Assembly (NCBI GenBank): GCA_017979445.1
Contig: CM030719.1
Coordinates: 25,039,996 to 25,103,995, forward strand
Reading direction: 5' to 3'
Length of the DNA stretch: 64,000 bases
Source of the DNA: Akebia trifoliata
Lineage: Eukaryota; Streptophyta; Magnoliopsida; Ranunculales; Lardizabalaceae
The notes below the pieces were generated by a model, which searched no databases, had not been told where the DNA came from, and was given only the letters and a program-made list of their open reading frames with translations. A program made the position numbers and the translations under genes. This document shows, piece after piece, positions 54,986-64,000 of this stretch (the first letter of the stretch is position 1; every line of letters begins with the position of its first letter).

Positions 54986-57419
54986 AGTCCCCCATTTAAT
55001 AAATCAGACCCCTATCCCCGATTTAGTGAAGAGGGTCGAGGCGATTTCACCTTCCTATTCATCAAATTATAGCCATGCAATGTACAAGTATAGCCAAAGG
55101 TAAACTTGTAACAGTTGCATCAACCTTCAAATTACTTAACCAAATGGTATCTGATAAAAAAAAAGGAGAGGAAAAAAATAACCAATAACATTAGCATCAA
55201 AGAGGAATCATCTCTAAATAAGAACATGTGTTAACAACGCTGTCAATGAATTGTGACAAGAACCTAAGGCAAAATGAAATTGATAGGATAGAAACTCAAG
55301 TTGAATAATTACGCAGTGCACTGCATTGTTAAGGCTTTTGCCTAGAGCACATGAACACTCAAGCACTCATAACAGTTCATTCTTATATTGCTTTTTATTA
55401 TTGATAAAATTAAAAGAAAAAAAAAAATCACCTTCATAGTCTAACAAAATTGAATTATAGATGTGTTGGCATTGTAGAGTTCTCAAAGGTGCTTATCAGA
55501 TACCTGATGTTGGACTCCATGACTTTCATTTTTTGGGTTCAAAAGGACAATTTAAATCATCAACTATCCTGCATTATTCTAAATTTTTTTCTATGCTGAA
55601 AACAGAAAGAACAGAACCTCTTGAATAAACAAATCAAGAACCAAGGATGTTATCTTATGGATATAACTATGAACAATAATGTACTGGGTTTGATCCCACA
55701 ATACTCATAAAAAAGTTGCCTTTTAACCAACTCAGAATATGGTTGAAGAAAACCCATGTTTTGATCTATAATACTTAAAACAACGAGAGAGATAAACACT
55801 GGAACTGCTTAGTCTATCATTGAGACAAATCTACATACACTTCTATGTATAAATACAAAACAACATCTTCAAGACTTCAACAACTCAAACTAACCTTCCT
55901 GACAACCTGGAGAACACTCACAGTTAATCTCAAGATCACCATTGAGAAAAACCCTAAGTCTTCCCCCCTTCGATTGGTGTGATCAATGATTCAAGTTATC
56001 AAGATTGACATCTAAAATCATTGAGATCAACCTTGTTCCAATCGTCAAGATCACCATTTATAATCGTTGCTATCAAATATTGAAATCGTTGATTCGAAGT
56101 TTGAACATGAATCATCAAGATCAACAATCTAATTGTCAAATCAACCTTGATACAATTGTTGATCTCCACATTCAACATATATCAATGAGATCGATGATTC
56201 AAATTGTCTAGGTATACAATTTGATTGGCTGTACTTAATGATTTGGATCATCAATCTCAACGATTTGAAATTGGTATATTATTAGGGTGAGAATGTATTA
56301 ATAAAGAAAGGTTTTACTATCTAAGTTGTTAAGATATTGTCCCAAACTCAATAGGGCTCAAAATGGGCCAGGTTTGGGTTGGATCCGTGTATATCAATAT
56401 CCATATCTGAATTTTTATTTGGATAAGTGAAAATCATATATGAACCATTTTGATTTCACCAAATCTAGCTTTGACCTGACCGAAGCCCTTGATTCGGGTT
56501 AAATAATTTCAGATCATTCAACATTTCTTTTTGTTATATTTCTTTTATAACTGCTATAATATTCTATTTTAGTGTTATAAGTCTTTTATTTTATAATAAT
56601 TCATATTATATTACAGTAGTAACTTTAAAATATATATACATCATGAACCAGCCTCAGCTGATCTACCTCATTGATTACGCCTGTTTTCACCCACCTTTGT
56701 ACCTTCAAGCCTCGTTCCATAAGTTCATGGAACATTCTAGACTAATTAGCAAATTCGTCATTTTCAAAATCCAAACTGTACAAAAAGACAGGCCAGATCA
56801 TAGGAGCATAAATCAGTCCAAGGTTACCAGTCGAGGACTTTCTTTTAGAATACATTGTTTTCTTTTATTTATAATTCAACTGTTACTAAACATTGAAAGA
56901 AACACAAACTTTGCATGCAAATGGATTTACTTTGTGTGTGCAAAGCAAAGGGCTACTGAAAAAGGAAAAAAAATTAATTAATTTGACCCAAGAAAGTGGT
57001 CGAAAATCCCTTCATACACTGGTGCTGAATTTTGGCCTAAGAGGTTATCTTAAATGTCACATCAGAACCCTAAAACAGTTTTCTTGCAAAATCATATCAG
57101 AAGGGAAAATAACTATTCAAATACAGATTCCCCCCCCCCCCCCAAAGAATAAGGAATTAACATTATACAAATTGCCTAGTATTTGCCTGCCTCACCTGCA
57201 AGGAGAAAAAGCGTACAAAGCCAAATAATATCCAACAGCGCTGCCCTCTTCTCCATCCCTTCAGTTGAAATTAGAAAAGAATACCCAACATTAAAAACTA
57301 AACCAGCATCAAAATTCAAGCTATGTTCTCACATTTTTTTTCCCAAAAATACACCAATCGTGCAGTAAATAGTGTGTCACGGGCATTTAATGAACTGGGG
57401 TGTAGTAGTTGTAGGTTTT
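54986..57419. other. Long stretch with no gene recognised
   Basis: AT-rich DNA. 55920-56280 is enriched in variants of 'ATCAAGATCA/GATCAACAAT' in loose tandem order. A run of 19 C lies at 57130-57143 with its flanks. No transposon end matching the candidate at 62684 was found here. Confidence 0.45.
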
Positions 57420-58012
57420 CTAAGATTCTTTTGGACGATCCCCAGGCAGGCCAAATATGCGGAGGTTTTAGTCCATTGACCCTACTGCCATATATTTTGC
57501 ATCTGCACCAAATTTCACACACGTTGCTTTGCCTGCATTCGGCACAACGTACAATACCCAAAACTCAGAAACTTCACCAATCTAAGATCATTAATAATTT
57601 CACAGCACTAATGATACATTTAAGCATATAAGGAAGGAATGTTTCCTGTACAATACCTGTGCCTGACAAATCAGGGAAAGTTTTGATACATTTCCATTCT
57701 GCCTTGATATTGGCAACTTGGTAAATTTTGTAGTAATTAAACTACTTTAATGAGACTGTGAGATTCCAAGTATTCTACAAAATAGTCTGTTAAAATAACT
57801 GCATTTGTAAGCATTTAAACATCAAGTGTAGTCAAAGATTGGTGTGTACTACAATTCTAAATTGAATTCCAATTCTTTGGGATTTATTGGATTACCGACC
57901 TTATGTCTGAGCCCGCAGTTGCAAGATAACTTCCACCATAAAAGCACCAAGTATTGTCAAGTGAAGCAGACACCAAATACTTTTGGGTGGCATGGATTGT
58001 AACAGCTTGCAC
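57420..58012 (-). pseudogene. PRP19/MAC3-like WD40 C-terminal fragment (three exons)
   Basis: Minus-strand pieces: about 58012-57896 reads '[20 protein letters not shown]' and 'TWCFY' fused directly to '[13 protein letters not shown]'. About 57732-57657 reads 'YQVANIKAEWKCIKTFPDLS'. 57533-57420 reads 'KATCVKFGADAKYMAVGSMD', a TAA stop, then 'NLRIFGLPGDRP'. These are blocks of the WD40 propeller of plant PRP19 (MAC3), the ubiquitin ligase of the spliceosome-associated NTC complex. Some 70 residues expected between the first two blocks are missing without a visible intron, so an internal deletion joined them in frame. The U-box and coiled coil are absent. It lies 4.7 kb downstream, in sense, of the CACTA-like end at 62684, like the cargo of elements I and II. 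Confidence 0.85.
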
Positions 58013-58064
58013 CTGACAGAATTAATAGACATGTTTCCAATAAAAAAAAACAGGCAGAAACACT

Positions 58065-58474
58065 GCTAATTTAAAATAACATGATCGAAAATGGAATAAT
58101 ACAATTCAGTATATGCAATCTACTCAACTTATAAAAGGACAAATCCAGGGAGCAACTTGAGAGTTTTCATTTATTTATTATAAGTATAAATTTAATTAAA
58201 AGAAAAGAGAATGTACAAAGGCAGTCGGGTGACCTACCTCACAACAATAAACAAGAATTAACTCGAACACAACTCCCATCTAAAGACAAAATCTTTGAAG
58301 AAAACACCTTTGAACTCTATAAAGTTTACGCCAACAAAATAATAACCCGAGAATACTTAATAGGAGCTCATGACCCAAGAGCTAATTTAAAATAACACAA
58401 TGCAATAATACAATTCAGTATATGTAATCTATTCATCTTATAAAGGAACAAATCCAGGGAAAAACTTGAGAGTT
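58065..58474 (-). mobile_element. 5'-truncated LINE fragment flanked by target duplication of about 100 bp
   Basis: 58166-58380 in reverse orientation resembles the 3' end of the dead LINE at 10330-10500 ('TTTTGTTGGCGTAAACTTTA', 'GTCTTTAGATGGGAG', 'AGGTAGGTCACCCGACTGCC'). On each side lies a copy of the same sequence: 58065-58165 and 58381-58474, both beginning 'GCTAATTTAAAATAACA' and ending 'ACTTGAGAGTT'. The arrangement is that of a LINE insertion with an exceptionally long target-site duplication. Confidence 0.75.
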
Positions 58475-60439
58475 AAGAATTATACATGAATAAAGTAGGT
58501 ATCTCATAACATTTAAGCAAACCCTTACATATCTGCAATTATTTAGGAATGCAGTTAGATTGAGTGGTGTCCTTCTTGCATTAAAGGATTGTCCATAGAA
58601 AGAATGCACAGCCATGATTTCTGTTGGATATGTGGTGTAAGTGCTCCTTTTTGGAATGATAATTTTTATAAACTTGTTTTTTTCCGATTAAAATTAATTG
58701 GAATGATAATTTTTCTGTTCTACTTGTTTTGTTACCCGTGTCTTGTTTTTATTCTAAAACCATCAAGCATCACATAGTTTTAAATGTTATAATTGGGAAC
58801 ATTCTGTTCTTTTCAGGCCTGTTGTTCTGTTTTGTTCGTGGAGCAAAGAGAAATGTATGCCACATATAATGATTTAGCCACTATGCACTTGTTATTTGCT
58901 TTTACATGCTATGATATATGACATGGCCTAGCTCATCACACTTCTTCATCCCTCTTTCAGGTGAAACCTTTCATGATGACTGTCCACTATTGATGTTCAC
59001 TTTGAAAACATACAAACATTTCATTACAATCATTGGATCTTAATAGTCGTCGATCAAATCATCAGAATCCTTGGTTGTATTTTCTAAAGGTTTCTTACAC
59101 CCATGAATATACACTGAAGTCTATAAATAAAGGATTTTGGGATGGGTGAAGACATCAAGAATTTTGAATTGCTAAGCATCTAAAGTATGTTCTTGTGAAT
59201 GAAAAGAAGATTTGTGTCCAATTCAAGAAATACAATGAAGATGAGTCAGGTTAGTTTGGACTCTTTGGCACTACCCATATCCCCAAAAAAAAAAAATATT
59301 ATAGCACAAAATCACCATTCCAATATTTTCTAGACTAAATAATCCAAACTTTCACTCCTATATGAGACACATTAATTGAGTATATGTAGACATTTACATC
59401 CCATTACCCTTTCCACTCTTTCCTTCCCATAACAAATTTGTCTTTTTTCACTTGTTCACCCCCACCATCCCATCCTACATAGCATGAGAAGTCATCATAA
59501 TAACCATTGTATCTCACTCAAAATAACTTACCATACTTACGAAGTGCACTACTAAACATTACTTACAAGGAAGAAATGACTTCAGATATTCATACAAGGA
59601 ATTTGGAAAGTTTATCATTGAAGTTACCAGGATGCGGCTCCACGCTGAATATCAAAGAAGAGAATAACAAAAATCAGCTTTCTGTTTTCTACATAAAGCA
59701 TTTACATGATGAACCAGTTCGTTAGATGGGATCTAATTAAACAAAAATATTGAATAAGAAGTGCAAACCATAAAGAGCTTCTTAGTTCAGTTGAAGTGCA
59801 AACCTAAAATCAGCTTGTGTATGGTACACAAGTACTATTCTTGGAGGTTTGATGAAATCCAAATCTGTAAATTGGTAAAAGATGAGAACTTTGTTAGATC
59901 TAGACTCAATCCTGACCTGATTGGATCTACCATTTTACTTTATATGAAATTGATTTGGTATAATATTCAGAGTTCAGGATACATATAGGTGCATAAACCA
60001 ATACTCAACTCAACATACAAAAAGAGCAACAAACATGTATATATGTCAACTAGCAAACTCAACACTCCATTACTCCAGAATTTCATAAAAAATAAAAGAT
60101 ACCCAGATACTAAATCATCACTATTTTCATATTTATCAAGTAATAAACATGTTAGAAAAGTCAAATTATACCTAATGGTCTCTGAAGAGTAGTCACAAAT
60201 ACATGGAGGACATGAAGCTTGACCAGCTAAATTCCCTGTTAAGCGCCAGTACAATGAACATGATCTTCTTCATTTAACCATAACTATAACTCACAATTCA
60301 AACATGCTCATATGCACAGAAGATGAATGGGAACTGATTTAAGTCCCAACTACAACTGATTGAATCTCTCTAAATTCAAATCCAACCTCATCTAAACGAT
60401 TAATTTCACTGTTTCCCTTCGTAGAATTGGCACTTGTTC
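58475..60439. other. Stretch with no gene confidently recognised
   Basis: A minus-strand piece around 60255-60170 ('LTGNLAGQASCPPCICDYSS') and a plus-strand piece around 59570-59725 look exon-like in composition, but I do not recognise either. If the region belongs to the candidate third gene-carrying element, they may be further captured exons. Confidence 0.4.
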
Positions 60440-60590
60440 AACAAATTGGACAAATGGGTGTCATCAACAACCATGAATCGACACATTGAGCATGAAAACT
60501 AAGCTTACATATTGGAAATGATCAACACTTCTCACACAACTTGAAGTTCTCCAAACAAACAACACACTTACTAGGACTCCTACTATCCTT
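60440..60590 (-). pseudogene. ATL-type RING-H2 finger fragment
   Basis: The minus strand reads 'SPSKCVVCLENFKLCEKC', a stop, then 'FPICKLSFHAQCVDSWLLMT' and 'PICPIC', ending at TGA. It has the spacing of a RING-H2 in ATL-family E3 ubiquitin ligases ('CVVCL..F......C..SFH..CVD.WL...PICP.C'). The His position between the Cys pairs reads Leu ('CKLSFH' where 'CxHxFH' is usual), and an in-frame stop sits in the loop, so it is not functional. Upstream in the same strand (60715-60600) a hydrophobic stretch could be the remnant of the ATL membrane segment. It lies in sense behind the end at 62684. Confidence 0.75.
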
Positions 60591-60715
60591 CTCTTATGCC
60601 TTAAAATCAAAGCATGGAAGCAACCAAAAAAAATGTAGAAAATGAGCCAAACCATTATAATGTTTTGTAATGTTGAGATTATAATTTGAACCAAACCATT
60701 TGTAATACGTGTCAT

Positions 60716-62130
60716 GTCTAGCCCTTAGTTATCGATGGTGCTGTGGAAGCACCAAAAAAAAAAAAAAGAGTAGAAAATGAGCCATATTATGTCCAAGAAT
60801 CTTTAAATTTCTTACTAATGGCTCTCAAAAGGAAAGATTCAATCAACAAAGACATGCTAGAACACCATGTTCTATTGCATGCAGTTAATATAGTTTAATA
60901 CACTACATTCCAACACAAACCAAAACTTTAAACCATATGGCAGCCAATAGGTGAAATGGCCAAGCCAAACAAAATTACTTGGAGCAAAAACCAATTGTTT
61001 AGTTAGTGAGTCAAATGTGAAATAGGAGACACCATCAACAAAGATAAAAAATGGAGATCATCTATACACCTTTCAGCACCTTCAGTGAAAGGGTAATATC
61101 ATCATGATTAAACTAGCCTCGTCCCTCAATGATCTTCAAGTTGCAAAATAGAAATTCATAAATATATAGTCACAAACCAGCCTTCTACATTTCATGGCGA
61201 AACTTAAATTTAATATTTTGAATTTTTTTTTTCTTTCTTTCCTTGTATTGAAATAAATTGTTTATTATATATTGTACGTTGTAAGATAATTAATCTCTAT
61301 GACTAATAATGGAACATCTCATGAACCAAAATTCTCAAAATGATTAAGTTCTAATCAACAATTTTAAACGCTATAAATGCTCAATTTCAATAACAAATAA
61401 ATGAAATGGGCATTTTACGAATCGTGGGACTCGCTACACATAAACACTAACATGAACGAGTTCTTCGATTATAAATTCCGGTAAAAGATATATGAATTGT
61501 GGGATCTAAAAATTCATGTGTTTATAGCTAATGCATTGAAATTGAAGTAAACCATGAAGGAAGGTCTCAACATCTGACCCATTTAGCAGTTAAACCCATG
61601 GAAGTATTGAGTGTTTCTTATATAGATATTCAATAATTGAGTTGAGAATTGAGATTCAGAGTTGAAGATATAATTCAGATAAGTTCAAAATTCTAAACAA
61701 ACATGAGAAGAAAGACTAAAATGCCTAAATTTCAACTTATATGATAAGAAAGATTGCAAATTTTAAAACTTTCTTTGACAAAAATCAAGCAAATTGTAAG
61801 GTTTCTGCAGCAATAATTGAAAGAATTAAACATAAACTCACTTAAACAAAGAATAGAAATGAATCGAATCAGATATTGAAAATCTCAAAAATTGTTTCTT
61901 AAACATTAAAACCTAACCTCAGCAATATTGTTTATTTATCGAAGATCAAGAAGAGAAGATTTTTTCTCTATTTCAAAAAAGCAAACCTTAGCAATGTTGT
62001 TCATCTATAGAAGATCAAGAAACATGAGTCCCTTGAGTAAAATTAGTTTAACATACTCAAATTACACAGTCGAGCAAAACATGGATGAAATTACATCATT
62101 TGGAAATAAACTAATAAATTTTTTTAGGGC
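60716..62130. other. Stretch with no gene recognised
   Basis: AT-rich DNA. A short direct repeat 'TCGAAGATCAAGAAGAGAAG' / 'ATAGAAGATCAAGAAACATG' with flanking 'CTTAGCAATGTTGTTCATC'-type sequence occurs at 61912-61960 and 61978-62025. No exons are recognised. Confidence 0.45.
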
Positions 62131-62684
62131 TTTTTAGGGTTTTTGAGAGAGATGGACTTACAGATGAGATCTGGAGTGGTTTGATCGGTGGCACTGATGA
62201 GTGAGATTCAATTCGTAGGGTTTTTCACTTGAGCTATAATTTCTTCTTCGATTTGAGTTCTGAAACTTAAAAATCCATCAACGAAGTGACAAGAGCCAGT
62301 TCGGTGCTCTCGAGTGATCTGAAATGGGAGATTGAGGGATGTAAGTGAGAGTGAGAGATTCGGTGCTCTCGATCGCTCGGTGTTCTCGAATGTCTGGCTT
62401 GATCGAACCAAATCAAGAGGAAAAGTTATCTGTGAGTGAGAGTGAGTTTCTTTTGCAATTTTTTTCGATCAGGTGTTCCTCTAAAACGGCTGAAGACGCA
62501 CGAAGTCTGTTAAGGTTCTGTTTTTTTTGTTAAGAAAAAGTTTCGGTGGTTCGTCGGGCTTAGACTGTCGAAATTTGTTATTCGGCTTAAAATTGGATTT
62601 TGCGCTGGTAAAAATAAACGTGGGTCTTGGGCCACCAATTTTAGCGCTATAATAATAGCGAATTTCAACTTTTTTGAGGTAGTG
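62131..62684 (-). mobile_element. Candidate CACTA-like 5' end of a third gene-carrying element
   Basis: On the minus strand the sequence begins 'CACTACCTCAAAAAAGTTG' at 62684, followed by 'GCTATTATTATAGCGC', a small palindrome, then a leader-like region with GA/CT-rich runs and 'CTCGAGAGCACCGA'-type repeats (62290-62400). The three bases outside are TTT. Behind it on the same strand lie the RING-H2 and PRP19 fragments, repeating the layout of elements I and II. The matching 3' end was not found, so this is a hypothesis from one end and the cargo. Confidence 0.4.
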
Positions 62685-62984
62685 TTTAACATCTTCACAT
62701 ACTTTTTGTAGAATAATAGTGCTTTGTAAAATTTTTATTTTTTTTTACAGAATTTCAAATTTTGGTTGAAAGGAGTAATGATGATGCATGATATCAAGAG
62801 GGAACTATTTAATGATTATTTCTCACTTATAATGATTTCTATTAATTGATGTTAAGGGGTGAACAGGATAAGGGTTTAATTTGACTTACGATAATATGTT
62901 TAAGTGTTTCGTTTTCTTTTTTATTAGAAAAAATAAAAAAGGTGCTTCTTTTCCTTTTTGTTTTGGATTTTTGAATCTAAGAAA

Positions 62985-63335
62985 TGAAAAATTAAATAAG
63001 TTCTTTTACCAAATAGAATAATAATAATAATGAATATATTTTTTATCCATTAATTAATTTTTTTTTTTTTTATCTCACTCCAAGTCTTGGGTCATAAGTT
63101 TAATCATGGATCATGAGTAGCATTGTAGACCCAAAATTCGGGGCATGAATTTAAGGAATGAATAATTAATTAAGTTCTTTTATCAAAAAGAATAATAATA
63201 ATGAAGATTTTATTTTATCCATTAATTAATTTTTTTTTCATCTCATCCGTGAGTCCTGCTTCACAAGTTTAATCACAGATCATGAGCAACATTGTGGATC
63301 TAAACTTCGAGCGTCACATTAATCCTCGCTAAGGA
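62985..63335. repeat. Diverged tandem duplication, unit about 175 bp
   Basis: Two copies contain 'AAGTTCTTTTAYCAAA', AAT/ATA repeats, 'TTTATCCATTAATTAATTTT' and then 'CATAAGTTTAATCA' / 'CACAAGTTTAATCA'. There are no coding features. Confidence 0.75.
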
Positions 63336-63390
63336 TTTGGTTTATGAGTTTTAATATTGTATTCGTCTTTCAATAATAAATAAAAAAATT

Positions 63391-63611
63391 ATGATAATAT
63401 GACTTGCTAGGTGGCATACTTAATCAAATCCCTGACATGGACAAGTTCGGGAACTGTAGATTGGTATGCCTCGAGATACACTCCTCCCTCAGGATATAAT
63501 TTCTTATGGGGAAGTGCAATCACGCATCACGAGGCATATAGATCTACGATTCTCTAACTTGTCACGTCAGGGAGTCAATTGAGTATGCCACCTGGCGAGT
63601 CATATTATCAT
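63391..63611. mobile_element. Palindromic MITE-like element, about 220 bp
   Basis: The left arm 'ATGATAATATGACTTGCTAG' at 63391 pairs with the right end '...CTGGCGAGTCATATTATCAT' at 63611. Pairing continues inward over roughly 95 bp per arm ('GGTGGCATAC', 'CCCTGACATGGACAAGTT', 'TATGCCTCGAGATAC'). It has no coding capacity. The rest to 64000 has no recognised feature. Confidence 0.8.
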
Positions 63612-64000
63612 GACACTAAATAAAGAGTAGGGATCCAGTAAGGTGTCTCGTTCCTAACTAAGGTCAGGTGGCAGCGCATTTTTGTGACCCACTGACCATT
63701 TGGGTATGTGGTCCATCCTTTGTTAAATCTACACAAAAAAATCAATTTGGTTGGTGATGTGCATCCATTGATAATAACAGTGTCTTCAGAATGATTTCTA
63801 ATCGTAGGATTTAAATTCTTTTTCAAGAGATTAGACCTAGTGGATACAAGCTATCAAACACAATGATTTTTTATATGTAAATTCATCAAGGGATGGACCA
63901 CATATTCATATGGTCAATGGGTCCCAAAAATTCAACGTGGAATGAAAATGGGGTGCCACCTATAATTGGTTAGGAAGGGAAGACCTGACTGGATCCCTAC

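Noticed and set aside
59533..59560. 'CACTACTAAACATTACTT' as a CACTA end
   Set aside because: There is no subterminal repeat structure beyond it and no partner end with a matching flank; it is ordinary sequence.
1..64000. tRNA, rRNA or CRISPR features
   Set aside because: I saw no cloverleaf-type tRNA with an acceptor stem, no rRNA core sequences, and the tandem arrays (149 bp, 87 bp, 123 bp) have no spacer structure. The tRNA-like matches are primer sites of retroelements.

Overview
The window is nuclear DNA from a flowering plant with a large, transposon-rich genome. It has AT-rich introns and intergenic DNA, plant-type spliced exons, plant LINE, Ty3/gypsy and CACTA elements, and an endogenous plant pararetrovirus fragment. 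I cannot name the species. Almost everything here is mobile DNA or its remains. The one ordinary host gene I would defend is a small secreted proline-rich protein on the minus strand (32289-32564) with a TATA box.

Layout. 1-6.5 kb: decayed LTR-retrotransposon sequence with a tRNA-Asp-type primer site near 4.1 kb, then a broken Caulimoviridae-like reverse-transcriptase region (about 4.9-5.9 kb). 6.8-10.5 kb: a dead L1-type LINE. 10.5-18.6 kb: no gene recognised; a CACTA-type end at 11362, a 123-bp tandem duplication and an old hairpin MITE. 18673-31591: element I, a 12.9-kb CACTA-type transposon flanked by AAA/AAA. 31.6-36.7 kb: host spacer with the proline-rich gene and a cluster of palindromic MITEs in TA repeats. 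36661-43044: element II, a 6.4-kb CACTA-type transposon of the same family, inverted relative to I and flanked by GGA/GGA. 43.1-55 kb: a degenerate Tat/Ogre-type Ty3/gypsy element with two RNase H domains and an array of 149-bp repeats. 55-64 kb: a likely third gene-carrying element (PRP19 and RING-H2 fragments upstream of a CACTA-like end at 62684), a LINE 3' fragment with a target duplication of about 100 bp, and a 220-bp palindrome.

The main find is the pair of gene-carrying ('Pack') CACTA elements. Both have the same 5' end (an outer hairpin, a GA/CT-rich leader and an apparent splice donor) and the same 3' end of about 380 bp, but unrelated cargo. Element I carries exons of glucose-6-phosphate 1-epimerase, a tonoplast sugar transporter, a CGL160-like plastid protein and isocitrate dehydrogenase, all in the sense of its leader, plus a UDP-glycosyltransferase piece in antisense. 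Element II carries a YTH-domain m6A reader, a patatin-like phospholipase, SEC31, a PHO1-type EXS domain and a RING-H2 finger, all in sense. No transposase is visible in either, so both must be mobilised in trans. Element I was later hit by a full-length LINE with two uninterrupted ORFs (19777-25484, 17-bp target duplication) and contains a 306-bp TRIM element inside a MITE-like inverted repeat inside a captured intron.

The leader-plus-sense-exon layout suggests a mobile exon-shuffling cassette: transcription could start in the element's leader and splice into whatever exons were captured. The sequence shows the architecture. Transcription, splicing and translation are inference.
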